Origin: Variovorax paradoxus B4
Lineage (GTDB): Bacteria > Pseudomonadota > Gammaproteobacteria > Burkholderiales > Burkholderiaceae_C
Direction: 5' to 3'
Length of the DNA stretch: 64,000 nucleotides
Assembly: GCF_000463015.1 (NCBI RefSeq)
Contig: NC_022247.1
Location: 2,232,001 to 2,296,000 of the forward strand
A program made the position numbers and the translations under genes. This document shows positions 1 through 16,434 of this stretch, in pieces; positions within the stretch are counted from its first letter, which is position 1; the number at the start of each line of letters is the position of its first letter. Below the pieces are notes generated by a model, which did no database searches, was not told the DNA's origin, and saw nothing but the letters and a program-made list of their open reading frames with translations.

Positions 1-1188
1 CTGCTGGACTGGGTGCCTTCGCACTTTCCGACCGACGAGCACGGCCTCGCGTTCTTCGACGGCACGCACCTCTACGAGCATGCCGACCCGCGCCAGGGCT
101 TCCATCCGGAGTGGAACTCCAGCATCTTCAACTACGGCCGCGCGGAGGTGCGCAGCTTCCTGGTGTCGTCGGGCCTGTTCTGGCTCGACAGGTACCACCT
201 CGACGGGCTGCGCGTCGATGCGGTCGCGTCCATGCTCTACCTCGACTACGCGCGCAAGCACGGCGAATGGATTCCCAACCGCCACGGCGGCCGCGAAAAC
301 CTGGAGGCCATCGACTTCCTGCGGACGCTGAACCGCGCCGTCTACCGCGAGCACCCCGACACGATCACCGTGGCCGAGGAATCCACCGCCTGGCCGCGCG
401 TCTCGCGGCCGACCGACATGGACGGGCTGGGCTTCGGCGAGAAATGGAACATGGGCTGGATGCACGACGTGCTCGCCTACATGAAGGAAGAGCCGATCCA
501 TCGCAAGTACCACCACCACAAGATGACGTTCTCGCTGGTCTATGCGTTCCACGAGAATTTCGTGCTGCCGCTGTCGCACGACGAAGTGGTTTATGGCAAG
601 GGCTCGTTGCTCGGCAAGATGCCCGGTGACCAATGGCAGCAGTTCGCCAACCTGCGCGCGCTGTTCGGCTTCATGTGGGCGCACCCGGGCAAGAAGCTGC
701 TGTTCATGGGGGGCGAGTTCGGGCAGCGGCGCGAGTGGACGCACGACGGCGAGCTCGAATGGTGGGTCTGCGATCTCGAAGGGCACGGCGGCCTGCAGCG
801 GCTGGTGGCGCAGCTCAACCGCGTGTACCGCGGCGCGCCCGCGCTCTACCAGCAGGATTTTTCCGCGTCGGGTTTCGAATGGGTCGCGGCCGACGATGCC
901 GACGCCAGCGTGTTCGCCTTCCTGCGCAAGCCGCGCGACGGCCAGCCGCCGCTCCTGGTCGTCAGCAACATGACGCCGGTGCCGCGCACCAACTACCTGC
1001 TGGGCGTGCCGCTGGCCGGTTTCTGGAGCGAGCTCATCAACACCGATGCCGTCGAGTTCGGCGGCTCGGGGTGGGGCAATCTTGGCGGCGTCGAGGCCGC
1101 ACCCGTGCGTTCGCATGGCCGCATGCACTCGGTGTGCATGACCCTGCCGCCGCTGTCCACGCTGATTCTCGAGCACCGGCCATCATGA
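1..1188 (+). CDS. glgB: 1,4-alpha-glucan branching enzyme GlgB, 3' part
   Basis: C-terminal part of the glycogen branching enzyme (GH13), which transfers alpha-1,4 segments to O6 positions to make branches. The frame is open from base 1 ([10 protein letters not shown]), so the start and N-terminal domain lie upstream; 395 codons are visible. GH13 signatures occur in order: nucleophile Asp in [12 protein letters not shown], acid/base Glu in [10 protein letters not shown], the GlgB-typical [14 protein letters not shown], then [10 protein letters not shown] and a C-terminal beta domain. Its TGA overlaps the glgE start as ATGA, so the two are translationally coupled. Within this locus it would branch the linear chains extended by GlgE. 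Identification is secure; only the missing 5' end is uncertain. Confidence 0.95.
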   Translation: MLDWVPSHFPTDEHGLAFFDGTHLYEHADPRQGFHPEWNSSIFNYGRAEVRSFLVSSGLFWLDRYHLDGLRVDAVASMLYLDYARKHGEWIPNRHGGRENLEAIDFLRTLNRAVYREHPDTITVAEESTAWPRVSRPTDMDGLGFGEKWNMGWMHDVLAYMKEEPIHRKYHHHKMTFSLVYAFHENFVLPLSHDEVVYGKGSLLGKMPGDQWQQFANLRALFGFMWAHPGKKLLFMGGEFGQRREWTHDGELEWWVCDLEGHGGLQRLVAQLNRVYRGAPALYQQDFSASGFEWVAADDADASVFAFLRKPRDGQPPLLVVSNMTPVPRTNYLLGVPLAGFWSELINTDAVEFGGSGWGNLGGVEAAPVRSHGRMHSVCMTLPPLSTLILEHRPS

Positions 1189-3236
1189 TGAAACTGTTCA
1201 CAACCCCGCAGGTGCCCATGGCTTCCGTGGCGCCCGACGTGCGCGACGGCAACCGGCGCGCAGTCATCGACACCGTGCTGCCGTCGGTGGACAACGGCCG
1301 CTTCGCAGTGAAGTGCATCGTCGGCGAGAGGGTGCGCGTGAAGGCGCACTGCTTCACCGATGGCCACGACGTGCTGCGCGTGCAGCTGTGCTGGCGTCCG
1401 CAAGGCAAGGCCGAGTTCCGCGAAGTGCCGATGAAGCCGCTCGCCAACGACGTGTGGGAGGCGGCCTTCTCGCCGCCCGCGCTCGGGCCCTATCTCTACA
1501 CCGTGGCGGCCTGGGTCGATCCCTTCGAGTCGTGGCGCCATGAAATGACGCGCCGCGTGGACCCCGACGACGTGCGCATCGCATCGCAGGTGGGCGCGCT
1601 GGAGGTGGCCGCCGCGGCCGAGCGGGCCGAGGGCGCGGACCGGCAGGCCCTGGCCAACTGGGCCACCGAGCTCGATGCCGTGGCCGCCGACCCCGGGGCG
1701 GACGCGTCGGCGCTCAAGGCCCTTGCGCTGGACGAAGAGCTTGCCATGCTGGCGCGCCGCCACCCCGACCGCCGGCACGAAGTGCGCTTTCCGTCCGAGC
1801 TGCCGCTGGAGGCCGAGCGCGAGCGCGCGCGCTTCAGCACCTGGTACGAGCTGTTCCCGCGCTCGGCCGGCCCGACGCCCGGCGTGCACGGCACCTTCAG
1901 GGACGTGGAGGCCCGGCTGCCGGCGATCGCGGCCATGGGCTTCGACGTGCTCTACTTTCCGCCGATCCATCCCATCGGCCGCCTGCAGCGCAAGGGGCCC
2001 AACAACGCGCTGGCCAGCGGCGCCGACGACGTCGGCAGCCCCTGGGCCATTGGCGCGGCCGAGGGCGGCCACAAGGCCATTCTTCCGGCCCTTGGCACGG
2101 CGGAAGACTTTCGCCGCCTCTGCGCGCAGGCCGCCACGCATGGCCTGGAGATTGCGCTGGACATCGCCTTCCAGTGCGCCCCCGACCATCCCTATGTGAA
2201 GGCGCACCCCGACTGGTTCCGCTGGCGTCCCGACGGCAGCGTGCAGTACGCGGAGAACCCGCCCAAGAAGTACCAGGACATCTATCCCTTCAACTTCGAG
2301 AGCGAAGACTGGCGCGGCCTGTGGGCCGAGCTGCGCAGCGTGATCGAGCACTGGATCGGGGAGGGCGTGCGCATCTTCCGCGTCGACAACCCGCACACCA
2401 AGGCCTTCGCGTTCTGGGAGTGGGTGATCGGGGAGATCCGGCGCGAGCACCCGGAGGTGATCTTCCTTGCCGAGGCCTTCACGCGGCCCAAGGTGATGCA
2501 CCGGCTGGCGAAGCTGGGCTTCTCGCAGTCCTACACCTACTTCACCTGGCGCAACACCAAGCAGGAGCTCGTCGAGTACTTCACCGAGCTTTCCACCGCG
2601 CCCGGCGTGGACTACTTCCGGCCCAATGTCTGGCCCAACACGCCCGACATCCTGCACGAGCAGCTGCAGGGCGGCGAAGCCTCGGTGTACATGGCACGGC
2701 TGGTGCTTGCCGCCACGCTGTCGGCCAACTACGGCATCTACGGGCCGGCCTACGAACTGCGCGAACACCTGCCGCGCTCGCCCGGCAGCGAGGAATACCT
2801 CGACTCCGAAAAGTACCAGCTGCGCCACTGGAACCACGACGACCCGGCCAGCCTGGCGCCGTTCATCACCCGCGTGAACCACATCCGCCGCGAGAACCCG
2901 GCGCTGCACCGGGACCGCGGCCTGCGCTTCCTGCGCATCGACAACGACCAGCTGCTGGCGTATGCCAAGGTGTCGGAGAGCGGCGACAACGTGGTCGTGA
3001 CCGTGGTCAACCTCGACCCGCACAACGTGCAGGAGGGCTGGCTCGAGCTCGATCCGCAGAGCGTGGGCGTGGATCGCTCGCGTGCGTTCCAGATGCACGA
3101 CCTGCTGAGCGGACAGCGCTTCATCTGGCAGGGCGGCTGGCACTACGTCAAGCTCGATCCGCACAGCGCGCCCGCGCACATCTTCGTCGTACGGCGGCGC
3201 CACGGCGACGAGCGCGACTTCGACTACTTCCTGTGA
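1185..3236 (+). CDS. glgE: Alpha-1,4-glucan:maltose-1-phosphate maltosyltransferase GlgE
   Basis: GlgE (GH13_3) adds maltosyl units from alpha-maltose-1-phosphate to the non-reducing end of alpha-1,4-glucans in the cytoplasm. The 683-residue product has the family's usual length. The nucleophile is Asp401 in [11 protein letters not shown] and the general acid Glu430 in [11 protein letters not shown]; their 29-residue spacing equals that of the characterised Streptomyces enzyme. The following [16 protein letters not shown] stretch is GlgE-specific and separates it from ordinary amylases. The start chosen is the ATG overlapping the glgB stop; a second ATG follows immediately. The open frame continues far upstream inside glgB, but that part is a shadow. 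The downstream gene supplies its substrate. Confidence 0.95.
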   Translation: MMKLFTTPQVPMASVAPDVRDGNRRAVIDTVLPSVDNGRFAVKCIVGERVRVKAHCFTDGHDVLRVQLCWRPQGKAEFREVPMKPLANDVWEAAFSPPALGPYLYTVAAWVDPFESWRHEMTRRVDPDDVRIASQVGALEVAAAAERAEGADRQALANWATELDAVAADPGADASALKALALDEELAMLARRHPDRRHEVRFPSELPLEAERERARFSTWYELFPRSAGPTPGVHGTFRDVEARLPAIAAMGFDVLYFPPIHPIGRLQRKGPNNALASGADDVGSPWAIGAAEGGHKAILPALGTAEDFRRLCAQAATHGLEIALDIAFQCAPDHPYVKAHPDWFRWRPDGSVQYAENPPKKYQDIYPFNFESEDWRGLWAELRSVIEHWIGEGVRIFRVDNPHTKAFAFWEWVIGEIRREHPEVIFLAEAFTRPKVMHRLAKLGFSQSYTYFTWRNTKQELVEYFTELSTAPGVDYFRPNVWPNTPDILHEQLQGGEASVYMARLVLAATLSANYGIYGPAYELREHLPRSPGSEEYLDSEKYQLRHWNHDDPASLAPFITRVNHIRRENPALHRDRGLRFLRIDNDQLLAYAKVSESGDNVVVTVVNLDPHNVQEGWLELDPQSVGVDRSRAFQMHDLLSGQRFIWQGGWHYVKLDPHSAPAHIFVVRRRHGDERDFDYFL

Positions 3237-3246
3237 GGCCGCAACG

Positions 3247-6576
<3,330 letters not shown>

Positions 6577-6634
6577 TGCTTGCATTGCATTCGCCGCTTT
6601 CGTCCGCCACCACAACCACGCACCGGAGAGAAAC

Positions 6635-7354
6635 ATGGACCGATTTGGCATTCACCTGGAGCCGCTGAACGCAATGCTCTACCAGGTCGGGGCCTTCGTG
6701 CCCCGCCTGGCGATGGCATTGGTGGTGGTGCTCGCCGGCTGGCTGATCGCCAAAACGGTGCGCTTTGCGGTCACCAAGGCGCTGCGCGCCATCAATTTCA
6801 ACGTGCTGACCGAGCGCGCGGGGCTGGACAACTTCCTGCGCCAGGGCGGATGGCCGGGCGACACCAGCAGCCTCTTCGGCGTGCTGGCCTACTGGCTGGT
6901 GATCTTTGCGGCGCTGCTGCTGGCGTTCAACGGCATGGGCCTGAGCTACATCGCCGACCTGCTCGGGCGCGTGGTGTGGTTCGTGCCGAATCTGTTCGTG
7001 GCCTTGCTGGTGCTGGCCTTCGGTTCGTACTTTGCCCGCTTCGTGGGAGAGGCGGTGTCGAGCTACTTCCGGGGCGCGCAGTTGCGCGACGCCGCGCTGC
7101 TGGGGCAGATCGCGCGCTATGCGGTCATGGCCTTCGTCATCCTGATTGCGCTGGACCAGGTCAAGGTGGGCGGCGACATCGTGCGCGAAAGCTTCCTGGT
7201 GGTGCTGGCGGGCGTGGTGTTTGCGCTGGCGCTGGCCTTCGGGCTTGCGGGCAAGGATTGGGCGGCGGAGCAGATCGAGCGCTGGTGGCCCCGCCTGCCG
7301 AAGGACAACGGCACTGCCAAGGGCGGCCCGCCCGACGAGCGCCCGCCGCGCTGA
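6635..7354 (+). CDS. TM-helix (mechanosensitive-channel-like) membrane protein
   Basis: A 239-residue inner-membrane protein with about five hydrophobic segments, including VPRLAMALVVVLAGWLIAK and WFVPNLFVALLVLAFGSYFA, which look like the repeated conserved TM helix seen in MscS-related proteins such as CmpX. It ends shortly after GLAGKDWAAEQIERWW and has no MscS beta domain, so it is not a complete MscS channel. GGAGAG precedes the chosen ATG; the longer frame that begins inside treS lacks such support. It sits inside the glucan/trehalose operon between treS-mak and glgX. A role in sensing or adjusting to turgor next to trehalose metabolism is attractive but inferred. Confidence 0.8.
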   Translation: MDRFGIHLEPLNAMLYQVGAFVPRLAMALVVVLAGWLIAKTVRFAVTKALRAINFNVLTERAGLDNFLRQGGWPGDTSSLFGVLAYWLVIFAALLLAFNGMGLSYIADLLGRVVWFVPNLFVALLVLAFGSYFARFVGEAVSSYFRGAQLRDAALLGQIARYAVMAFVILIALDQVKVGGDIVRESFLVVLAGVVFALALAFGLAGKDWAAEQIERWWPRLPKDNGTAKGGPPDERPPR

Positions 7355-7380
7355 GATTTCTTTCTCCCACATCCAATTTG

Positions 7381-9542
<2,162 letters not shown>

Positions 9543-9546
<4 letters not shown>

Positions 9547-11381
9547 CGTGCAGCCGCATCCACCGCATGCCCTTCGGCGCCACGGTGCACGGCGGCGGTG
9601 TGGACTTCGCGCTCTGGGCACCGTCGATGCATGGCATCGCGCTCGTGCACACGCCGGCCGGAGGCACGGGCACGCCGCACGCCATGGCGCAAGACGCGGA
9701 CGGCTGGCACCGCCTCACGCTCGCCGATGCGCGCGATGGCGACCGCTATGCCTACCGGCTGGCCGACGGCACCACCATGCCCGACCCGGCCTCGCGCTTC
9801 AATCCGCAGGACGTCCATGGCCCGAGCCAGGTCGTCGATCCGGCCCGCTTCGCGTGGACCGACACCGCCTGGCGCGGCCGCCCCTGGCACGAGGCCGTGG
9901 TCTACGAGCTGCACGTCGGCGCCTTCACCGAAGAAGGCACCTTCCAGGCGGTACGCGAGCGACTCGGCGAGCTGGCGGAGCTTGGCATCACCGCCGTCGA
10001 GCTCATGCCGCTGGCGGAATTTCCCGGTGCGCGCAACTGGGGCTATGACGGCGTGCTGCAGTTCGCGCCCGACGCCAGTTACGGAGCGCCGGACGACCTC
10101 AAGGCGCTGGTCGACACCGCGCATGCGCTGGGGATGATGGTGCTGCTCGACGTGGTCTACAACCACTTCGGGCCGGAGGGCAACTATCTGCACGCATGCT
10201 GCCCCGAATTCTTCAACACGGCCGAGCACACGCCCTGGGGTGCGGCCATCAACTTCGACGGGCCGGGCTCGCGCACCGTGCGCGACTTCTTCATCCACAA
10301 CGCGCTGTACTGGGTGGAGGAGTTTCACCTGGACGGCCTGCGCATGGATGCGATCCATGCCATTCGCGATGCCTCGCCCAGGCACATCGTGCGGGAAATC
10401 CGCGAGGCGCTGAACGCCGGCCCGGCGCGCGAGAGGCAGGTGCACCTGGTGCTGGAGAACGACGCCAACCAGGCCTCGCTGCTGGCGCGCGACGGCAACG
10501 GCTTGCCCGTCGCGGGCACCGCGCAGTGGAACGACGATCTTCACCACGCCGTGCACGTGCTGGCCACCGGCGAGCGCGACGGTTACTACGCGGACTATGC
10601 CGACGCCGCCGCGGGCCGCTTTGCGCATGCACTGGCCGAAGGCTTCATCTACCAGGGGCAGCCATCGGCGTTCCGCGGCGGGGAGCTGCGCGGCGAACCC
10701 AGCACGCAGCTGCCGTCGACCGCGTTCGTGTCCTACCTGCAGACCCACGACCAGGTCGGCAATCGCGCGTTCGGCGAGCGCATCCATGCGCTGGGCGATC
10801 CGGTGCTGGTGCGCGCCGCGCTGGCTTGCGTGCTGCTGTCGCCGCACGTGCCCATGTTCTTCATGGGCGACGAATTCGCGGCCTCGTCGCCGTTCCTGTA
10901 CTTCTGCGATTTCGGCCCCGAGCTGGCCTCGGCCGTCGCCGAAGGGCGCCGCGCGGAGTTCGGCCGCTTCGCCGCCTTTGCCGACGAAGCGGCGCGTGCG
11001 CGCATTCCCGATCCCAACGCCGCCGAAACCTTCCTGGCCTCGAAGCTGCGGTGGCGCGAGCGCGGCGCGCAGCCGCACTTCGCGCGCCTGTGCGAGGTTC
11101 AGCGGCTGCTCGACGTGCGCCATCGCCTGCTGGTGCCGCACCTGGCCGGCGCGCACGGCGCGGGAAGCCATCGCTGTGAAGAGGGCGTCATTCGGGTCGA
11201 GTGGGAACTGACGGGAAAGCGCCTTCATCTGCTCGCGAATCTCGGCGCACAGCCTGCCGTGGAGACCACCGCGCCTCCTGGCACGGTGCTCTACAGCACG
11301 GGCACCGTGGCCGATGCAGCGGGCCTGCAACTCGAGCGCGGCGCCGTGCATGCCACGCTGGAGGACATGGCCGATGACTGA
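9543..11381 (+). CDS. treZ: Malto-oligosyltrehalose trehalohydrolase TreZ
   Basis: A 612-residue GH13_10 enzyme that releases free trehalose from maltooligosyl-trehalose, the second step of the TreY/TreZ route. The small N-terminal domain starts at MPFGATVHGGGVDFALWAP; the barrel carries VVYELHVGAFTEEGTF, nucleophile Asp in LDGLRMDAIHAI, acid/base Glu in HLVLENDANQASLL and YLQTHDQVGNRAFGER. MFFMGDEFAASSPFLYFCDF is a TreZ signature. ATGA overlap with glgX upstream, and an 8-base overlap with the malQ-treY start downstream, argue for tight co-translation. The in-frame upstream extension lies within glgX and is not used. Confidence 0.95.
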
Positions 11382-14300
11382 GCCGGGTCATTGGAGCCAC
11401 GATGCGCTGGAGCGCCTGTGCCGGCGCTACGGCATCTCTGCGACCTACCACGACGCCTTCGGAACGCTGCGCCATGCGACGCCCGAGAACCTGGCCGCGC
11501 TGCTGGCCGAGTTCGGCGTGCAGGCGGGGGCCGCAATCAGGGAGGAGGCCGGTTCTTCATCCGTGCCCGCCATGCCGCCGGTGCAGGTGGTGGAGGCGCA
11601 CGCACCGCACTGGTCGCTGCAGCTGCCGCAGGTGTCGGGCAGCCTTCGGTGGCGGCTGCGCGACGAGCAAGGGCGTTCGCGCCACGGCGAAGCCGATGCG
11701 CAGCCGTGGCCGCATGGCAGCTGCACGCTGCAGTTGGCAGAGGCGCTCGCGCCCGGCTATCACCGGCTGCAGATCGACGGCCTGGCCGGCGAGACCATGC
11801 TCATCGCTTCGCCCGGCCGCTGCTACCGGCCACCCGCCGTGCAGGATGGCGGCCGCGTCTGGGGGCCGGCGCTCCAGCTGTATGCGCTGCGTTCGGCGCG
11901 CAACTGGGGCATGGGCGATTTCTGCGACCTGGAGGCGCTGATCGACCGCATGGCCGGGCAGGGCGCCGACGTGATCGGCCTGAACCCGCTGCATGCGCTG
12001 TTTCCGACCGATCCGCCGCGCGCCAGCCCCTACAGCCCATCGTCGCGGCAATGGATCAACGTGCTGTACATCGACGTGGAGGCGGTCGACGATTTCGCCG
12101 CCTGCGAGGCCGCGCGCCGGCACGTGGAATCGCCCGAGTTCCAGGGCCGGCTCGCGGCGCTGCGGGCCGCGCCGCTGGTCGACCATGCCGGCGTGGCCGC
12201 CGCCAAGTTCGAGGTGCTGGAGCTTCTGTTCGAGCACTTCCGCGCCCGGCATCTTTCGCCGGCCGGCGCCCCCGACGCAAGAGGCGAGGCCTTCCTGGCT
12301 TTTGTCTCGGCGCATGGCGAGCCGCTGCGCCAGCACGCGCTCTTCGAGGCGCTGCAGGCCCACTTCGCCGCCGCCGATCCGCAATGCTGGGGCTGGCTCG
12401 CATGGCCCGAGGACTATCGGGAGGCGGATTCGCCCGAGGTGAGGGCCTTCGCGGCGCAGCATGCGCAGCGCCTGCAGTACCACCAGTACCTGCAATGGGT
12501 GGCCGAGCGCCAGCTCGCGCGCGCGGGCGAGCGCTGCACGGCGCTTGGCATGGGCATCGGCCTCTACCTGGACCTGGCCGTCTCGGTGGACCGCGGTGGC
12601 TCCGATGCCTGGGCCGCGCGGCATTGCTTCGCGGTTGGCGCGAGCATTGGCGCACCGCCCGACGAGTTCAACCCGGCCGGCCAGAACTGGGGCCTGCCGC
12701 CGCTGCGGCCCGACCACCTGCGCACACATCACTACCAGCCCTTCGTGCAGATGCTGCGCGCCAACATGCGCCATGCCGGCGCGCTGCGCATCGACCACGT
12801 GATGGGGCTGATGCGCCTGTTCTGGATTCCGCCGGGCCGCTCGCCGCACGACGGCGCGTACGTGCGCTATCCGGTCGATGAAATGCTGGCCATCGTGGCG
12901 GTCGAAAGCCATCGGCATCGCTGCATGGTCGTGGGCGAGGACCTGGGCACGGTGGAAGACGCCATGCGGGAAGCCCTCGCGCGTGCCGACGTGCTGTCAT
13001 ACCGGCTGCTCTACTTCGAGAAGCAGCAGGGCGGCGGGTTCACCTCCCCCTCGGCCTATCCGGCGGCCGCGCTGGTGGCCATCAGCACGCACGATCTCGC
13101 CACGCTGGCGGGCTGGTGGTCGGGCCACGACCTGCGGCTGCGGCTGGCGCTCGGCCTCTTCCCCGATCCCCGGCTGCTCGATGGGCAGCTTCTGGGCCGC
13201 GCGCAGGAGCGCATCCGGTTGATGCTGGCGGTGCGCGAGGCGGGGCTGCTGTCGCCGGACGAGGCGGCACAGGCGCTGTCGCTCGCAACGCCTTCGCCGC
13301 GGATCGTGCAGGCGATCCACGCGTTCCTTGCCGCGGCTCCGTCGGCGCTGATGGTGTTCCAGCTCGAGGACGTGGCCGGTGAAGTGGAGCAGGCCAACAT
13401 GCCCGGCACCACCGACACGCATCCCAACTGGCGGCGCAAGCTGGGGCCGACCGTGCAGGAACTGGCCGCGGGCGATGCCATGCAGGGGCTGGCCGAGCGC
13501 CTGCGCACGGCGCGGCCGCGCCGCAGCGTGGGCGCGGAAGCTACGCCGCCGACGCTGCCGCAGGCGTGCGTGCCGCGGGCCACCTACCGGCTGCAGTTCC
13601 ACCAGGGTTTCGGCTTCGACGACGCCATTCGCGTGCTGCCATACCTCGCGCAGCTCGGCGTGAGCCATGTGTATTGCTCGCCCATCCAGCGCGCGCGCGC
13701 GGGCAGCACGCACGGCTACGACGTGGTCGCCCATGCCGAGATCAATCCCGAGCTCGGCGGCGCCGAGGGCTTTGCGCGCTTCGTCGCGGCGCTGCAGGCA
13801 AACGGGCTGGGGCAGCTCCTCGACATGGTGCCCAACCACATGGGCGTGCTCGGCGCCGACAACGCCTGGTGGATGGACGTGCTGGAGAACGGCCCGGCCT
13901 CGCTGTTCGCGCACCACTTCGACATCGACTGGCAGCCGCTCAATGAAGAGCTGGCCGGCAAGGTGCTGCTGCCCGTGCTCGGCGGGCACTACGGCGAGGT
14001 GCTCGCCACGGGAGAGCTGGTGCTGCACTTCGAAGCGGAGCAGGGCAGCTTTGCGTTGCGTTATTTTGACCACCGGTTTCCCCTCGCGCCCGAAAGCTAT
14101 CCCGTGGTTCTCAGGCAGGCGCTGCAGCATCTGAAGGCCCCCGAGCTCGCGGCGCAACTCGCCAGCCTCTCGACGGCCTTCGGCCACCTGCCCGGCCGCC
14201 GTGTGCAGACGCCTTCCGAGTGCACGGAACGCGTGCGCGACAAGGAGCTGTTCAAGGATCGCCTTGCGCATCTGGCGCAGAGGCATCCTTCCCTCGCACG

Positions 14301-16434
14301 GGCCGTGCTGGCAGCGGTGGCGGAGTTCAACCTGGCCTCGGAAGAGGCGCGCGACCAGCTGCACCGGCTCATCGAGATGCAGGCCTTCCGGCTCGCCTAC
14401 TGGCGCGTGGCGGCCGACGAAATCAACTACCGGCGCTTCTTCGACATCAACGACCTGGCGGCGGTGCGCATGGAGCGCGACGACGTGTTCGAGGCCACGC
14501 AGTCCTTCGCGCTCGACCTTGCCGCGGCCGGCGTGGTGGACGGCCTGCGCATCGACCATCCTGATGGCCTGTACGACCCCGCACGCTACTTCCGACAGCT
14601 GCAGGAAGGCTATGCGCGCCGCGCGGGCATCGTCCTGCCGGCCTCCGGCCCCGACGGCCGGCCGCCGCGCCCGCTGTACGTGGTCGCCGAGAAGATCGCC
14701 GCCGCGGAGGAAGAGGTGCCGGTCGAATGGCACGTGCACGGCACCACCGGCTATCGCTTTGCCAACGTGGCGAACGGCGTGCTCGTGGATACCGCCGCAG
14801 CCGACGCCTTGCGGCAGGCCTGGCATGGCTTCACGGGCGAAACGCAGGACTTCGATGCCGTGGCCCGCTCGGGCAAGCGCGAGGTCATGCGCAATGCGCT
14901 GTCGTCGGAACTCAACGTGCTCTCCACCGAACTGCTCAGAATTGCGCGGGCCGACCGCGGCACGCGCGACTACACACTCAACGCCCTGCGCCGCGTGCTC
15001 GCGGAGGTGGCCGCCTGCATGCCGGTCTACCGCACCTACATCGTCGATGCGCCTTCCGCGCAGGACGCGAATTTCATCGACGCCGCCACCGAGGCGGCCG
15101 AACGCCAGAGCCTCGATGCCGACCGTTCCGTGTTCGCCTTCGTGCGCCGCTCGCTGCGCGGCGAGACCGCCGCCGCGCATGCGCCGCCGGCCCTGGCCGA
15201 GCGCGTGCGCCGGTTCGCGATGCGCTTCCAGCAGTTCAGCGCGCCGGTCGCGGCCAAGGGCGTGGAGGACACCTCGTTCTATCGCTACTTTCCGCTCAGT
15301 TCGCTCAACGAGGTGGGCGGCGAGCCCGACCGGTTCGGCATCGACGTGTCCGAGTTCCATGCGCTCAGCGCCGACCGGGCGCTGCACTGGCCGCACACCA
15401 TGCTCGCCACTTCCACGCACGACAACAAGCGATCGGAAGAGGTGCGCAACCGCATCGACGTGCTCTCCGAAATGCCCGGCGAGTGGCGCGACGGGCTCAC
15501 GCGCTGGCACGCGCTCTGCCGCGGTGGCGAGCAGGCGGAGGCGGCGCCTTCACGCGCCGACGAGTACCTGCTCTACCAGACCCTGCTCGGCACCTTGCCC
15601 TTCGGCGGGCTCGATGCCGCCGACGTGCCGGCCTATGCCGCGCGCGTGTGGCAGTACATGCAGAAGGCCGCGCGCGAAGCCAAGCTCCACACGCGCTGGA
15701 CCCAGCCCGATGCGCCGTACGAAGCGGCACTCGAAGCCCTGGTGCAGCGGATCCTCTCGGACCTGTCGAAGGACGGCTGCCTTGCGGACATTCAGCGCCT
15801 GGCCGATCGCCTGTCGTGGTTCGGTGCGTGGAACGGCTTGACGCTCACGCTGCTGAAGTACGGCTCGCCCGGCGTGCCCGATCTCTATCAGGGCAGCGAG
15901 CTGATCGACCTGAGCCTGGTCGACCCCGACAACCGGCGGCCGGTGGACTATGAACTGCGCAGCCGGCGGCTCGATGAACTCCAGGCGATGGCTGATGGGC
16001 CCGACCTGGCCATGCGTGTGCAGGCGCTTGCCGTGTCGCCGCACGATGGCCGCGCAAAGCTGTGGTTCATCTGGCGGCTGCTGTCGATGCGGCGCGAGCA
16101 CGCGGAGCTGTTCCGCGAAGGCAGCTATGAAGGGCTCACGGTCGAAGGGCCGCTGGCGCGGCATGTGGTGGCCTTTGCGCGCCGGCACGAAGGGCGGACG
16201 CTGGTGGTGATGGCGGGGCGGTTGTTTGCGGGAATTGCGCGCGCCGGCGCGGATGGTGTGCCGGAGCTTCCCGATGCGGATGCGTGGCGGGGGACGAGGG
16301 TGGTGCTGCCTGAGGATCTCGAAGGCGCAACGTTGGTGAACGTGCTCACCGGGGAATCGCTGGCTGACAAGGGTTGCGCCGTATCGCTGGAAGAAGCGTT
16401 CTGCCGCATGCCCTGGGCGGCGTTCAAGGGCTGA
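11374..16434 (+). CDS. 4-alpha-glucanotransferase / malto-oligosyltrehalose synthase fusion (MalQ-TreY)
   Basis: One uninterrupted frame of 1686 residues. Residues about 1-715 match MalQ (GH77), which disproportionates malto-oligosaccharides: nucleophile in ALRIDHVMGLMRLFWIP (Asp near 474), VVGEDLGTVE and STHDLATLAGWW. Residues about 735-1686 match TreY (GH13_26), which isomerises the reducing-end linkage to alpha,alpha-1,1: TYRLQFHQGFGFDDA, Asp near 1061 in VDGLRIDHPDGLYDP, VVAEKIAAAEEEVP, and STHDNKRSEEVRNRID. A short Pro/Arg-rich linker joins them. The start is the ATG overlapping the treZ stop by eight bases. It closes the operon. A sequencing-induced join is unlikely because both halves and the linker stay in frame with normal codon use. 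Confidence 0.93.
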   Translation: MTEPGHWSHDALERLCRRYGISATYHDAFGTLRHATPENLAALLAEFGVQAGAAIREEAGSSSVPAMPPVQVVEAHAPHWSLQLPQVSGSLRWRLRDEQGRSRHGEADAQPWPHGSCTLQLAEALAPGYHRLQIDGLAGETMLIASPGRCYRPPAVQDGGRVWGPALQLYALRSARNWGMGDFCDLEALIDRMAGQGADVIGLNPLHALFPTDPPRASPYSPSSRQWINVLYIDVEAVDDFAACEAARRHVESPEFQGRLAALRAAPLVDHAGVAAAKFEVLELLFEHFRARHLSPAGAPDARGEAFLAFVSAHGEPLRQHALFEALQAHFAAADPQCWGWLAWPEDYREADSPEVRAFAAQHAQRLQYHQYLQWVAERQLARAGERCTALGMGIGLYLDLAVSVDRGGSDAWAARHCFAVGASIGAPPDEFNPAGQNWGLPPLRPDHLRTHHYQPFVQMLRANMRHAGALRIDHVMGLMRLFWIPPGRSPHDGAYVRYPVDEMLAIVAVESHRHRCMVVGEDLGTVEDAMREALARADVLSYRLLYFEKQQGGGFTSPSAYPAAALVAISTHDLATLAGWWSGHDLRLRLALGLFPDPRLLDGQLLGRAQERIRLMLAVREAGLLSPDEAAQALSLATPSPRIVQAIHAFLAAAPSALMVFQLEDVAGEVEQANMPGTTDTHPNWRRKLGPTVQELAAGDAMQGLAERLRTARPRRSVGAEATPPTLPQACVPRATYRLQFHQGFGFDDAIRVLPYLAQLGVSHVYCSPIQRARAGSTHGYDVVAHAEINPELGGAEGFARFVAALQANGLGQLLDMVPNHMGVLGADNAWWMDVLENGPASLFAHHFDIDWQPLNEELAGKVLLPVLGGHYGEVLATGELVLHFEAEQGSFALRYFDHRFPLAPESYPVVLRQALQHLKAPELAAQLASLSTAFGHLPGRRVQTPSECTERVRDKELFKDRLAHLAQRHPSLARAVLAAVAEFNLASEEARDQLHRLIEMQAFRLAYWRVAADEINYRRFFDINDLAAVRMERDDVFEATQSFALDLAAAGVVDGLRIDHPDGLYDPARYFRQLQEGYARRAGIVLPASGPDGRPPRPLYVVAEKIAAAEEEVPVEWHVHGTTGYRFANVANGVLVDTAAADALRQAWHGFTGETQDFDAVARSGKREVMRNALSSELNVLSTELLRIARADRGTRDYTLNALRRVLAEVAACMPVYRTYIVDAPSAQDANFIDAATEAAERQSLDADRSVFAFVRRSLRGETAAAHAPPALAERVRRFAMRFQQFSAPVAAKGVEDTSFYRYFPLSSLNEVGGEPDRFGIDVSEFHALSADRALHWPHTMLATSTHDNKRSEEVRNRIDVLSEMPGEWRDGLTRWHALCRGGEQAEAAPSRADEYLLYQTLLGTLPFGGLDAADVPAYAARVWQYMQKAAREAKLHTRWTQPDAPYEAALEALVQRILSDLSKDGCLADIQRLADRLSWFGAWNGLTLTLLKYGSPGVPDLYQGSELIDLSLVDPDNRRPVDYELRSRRLDELQAMADGPDLAMRVQALAVSPHDGRAKLWFIWRLLSMRREHAELFREGSYEGLTVEGPLARHVVAFARRHEGRTLVVMAGRLFAGIARAGADGVPELPDADAWRGTRVVLPEDLEGATLVNVLTGESLADKGCAVSLEEAFCRMPWAAFKG

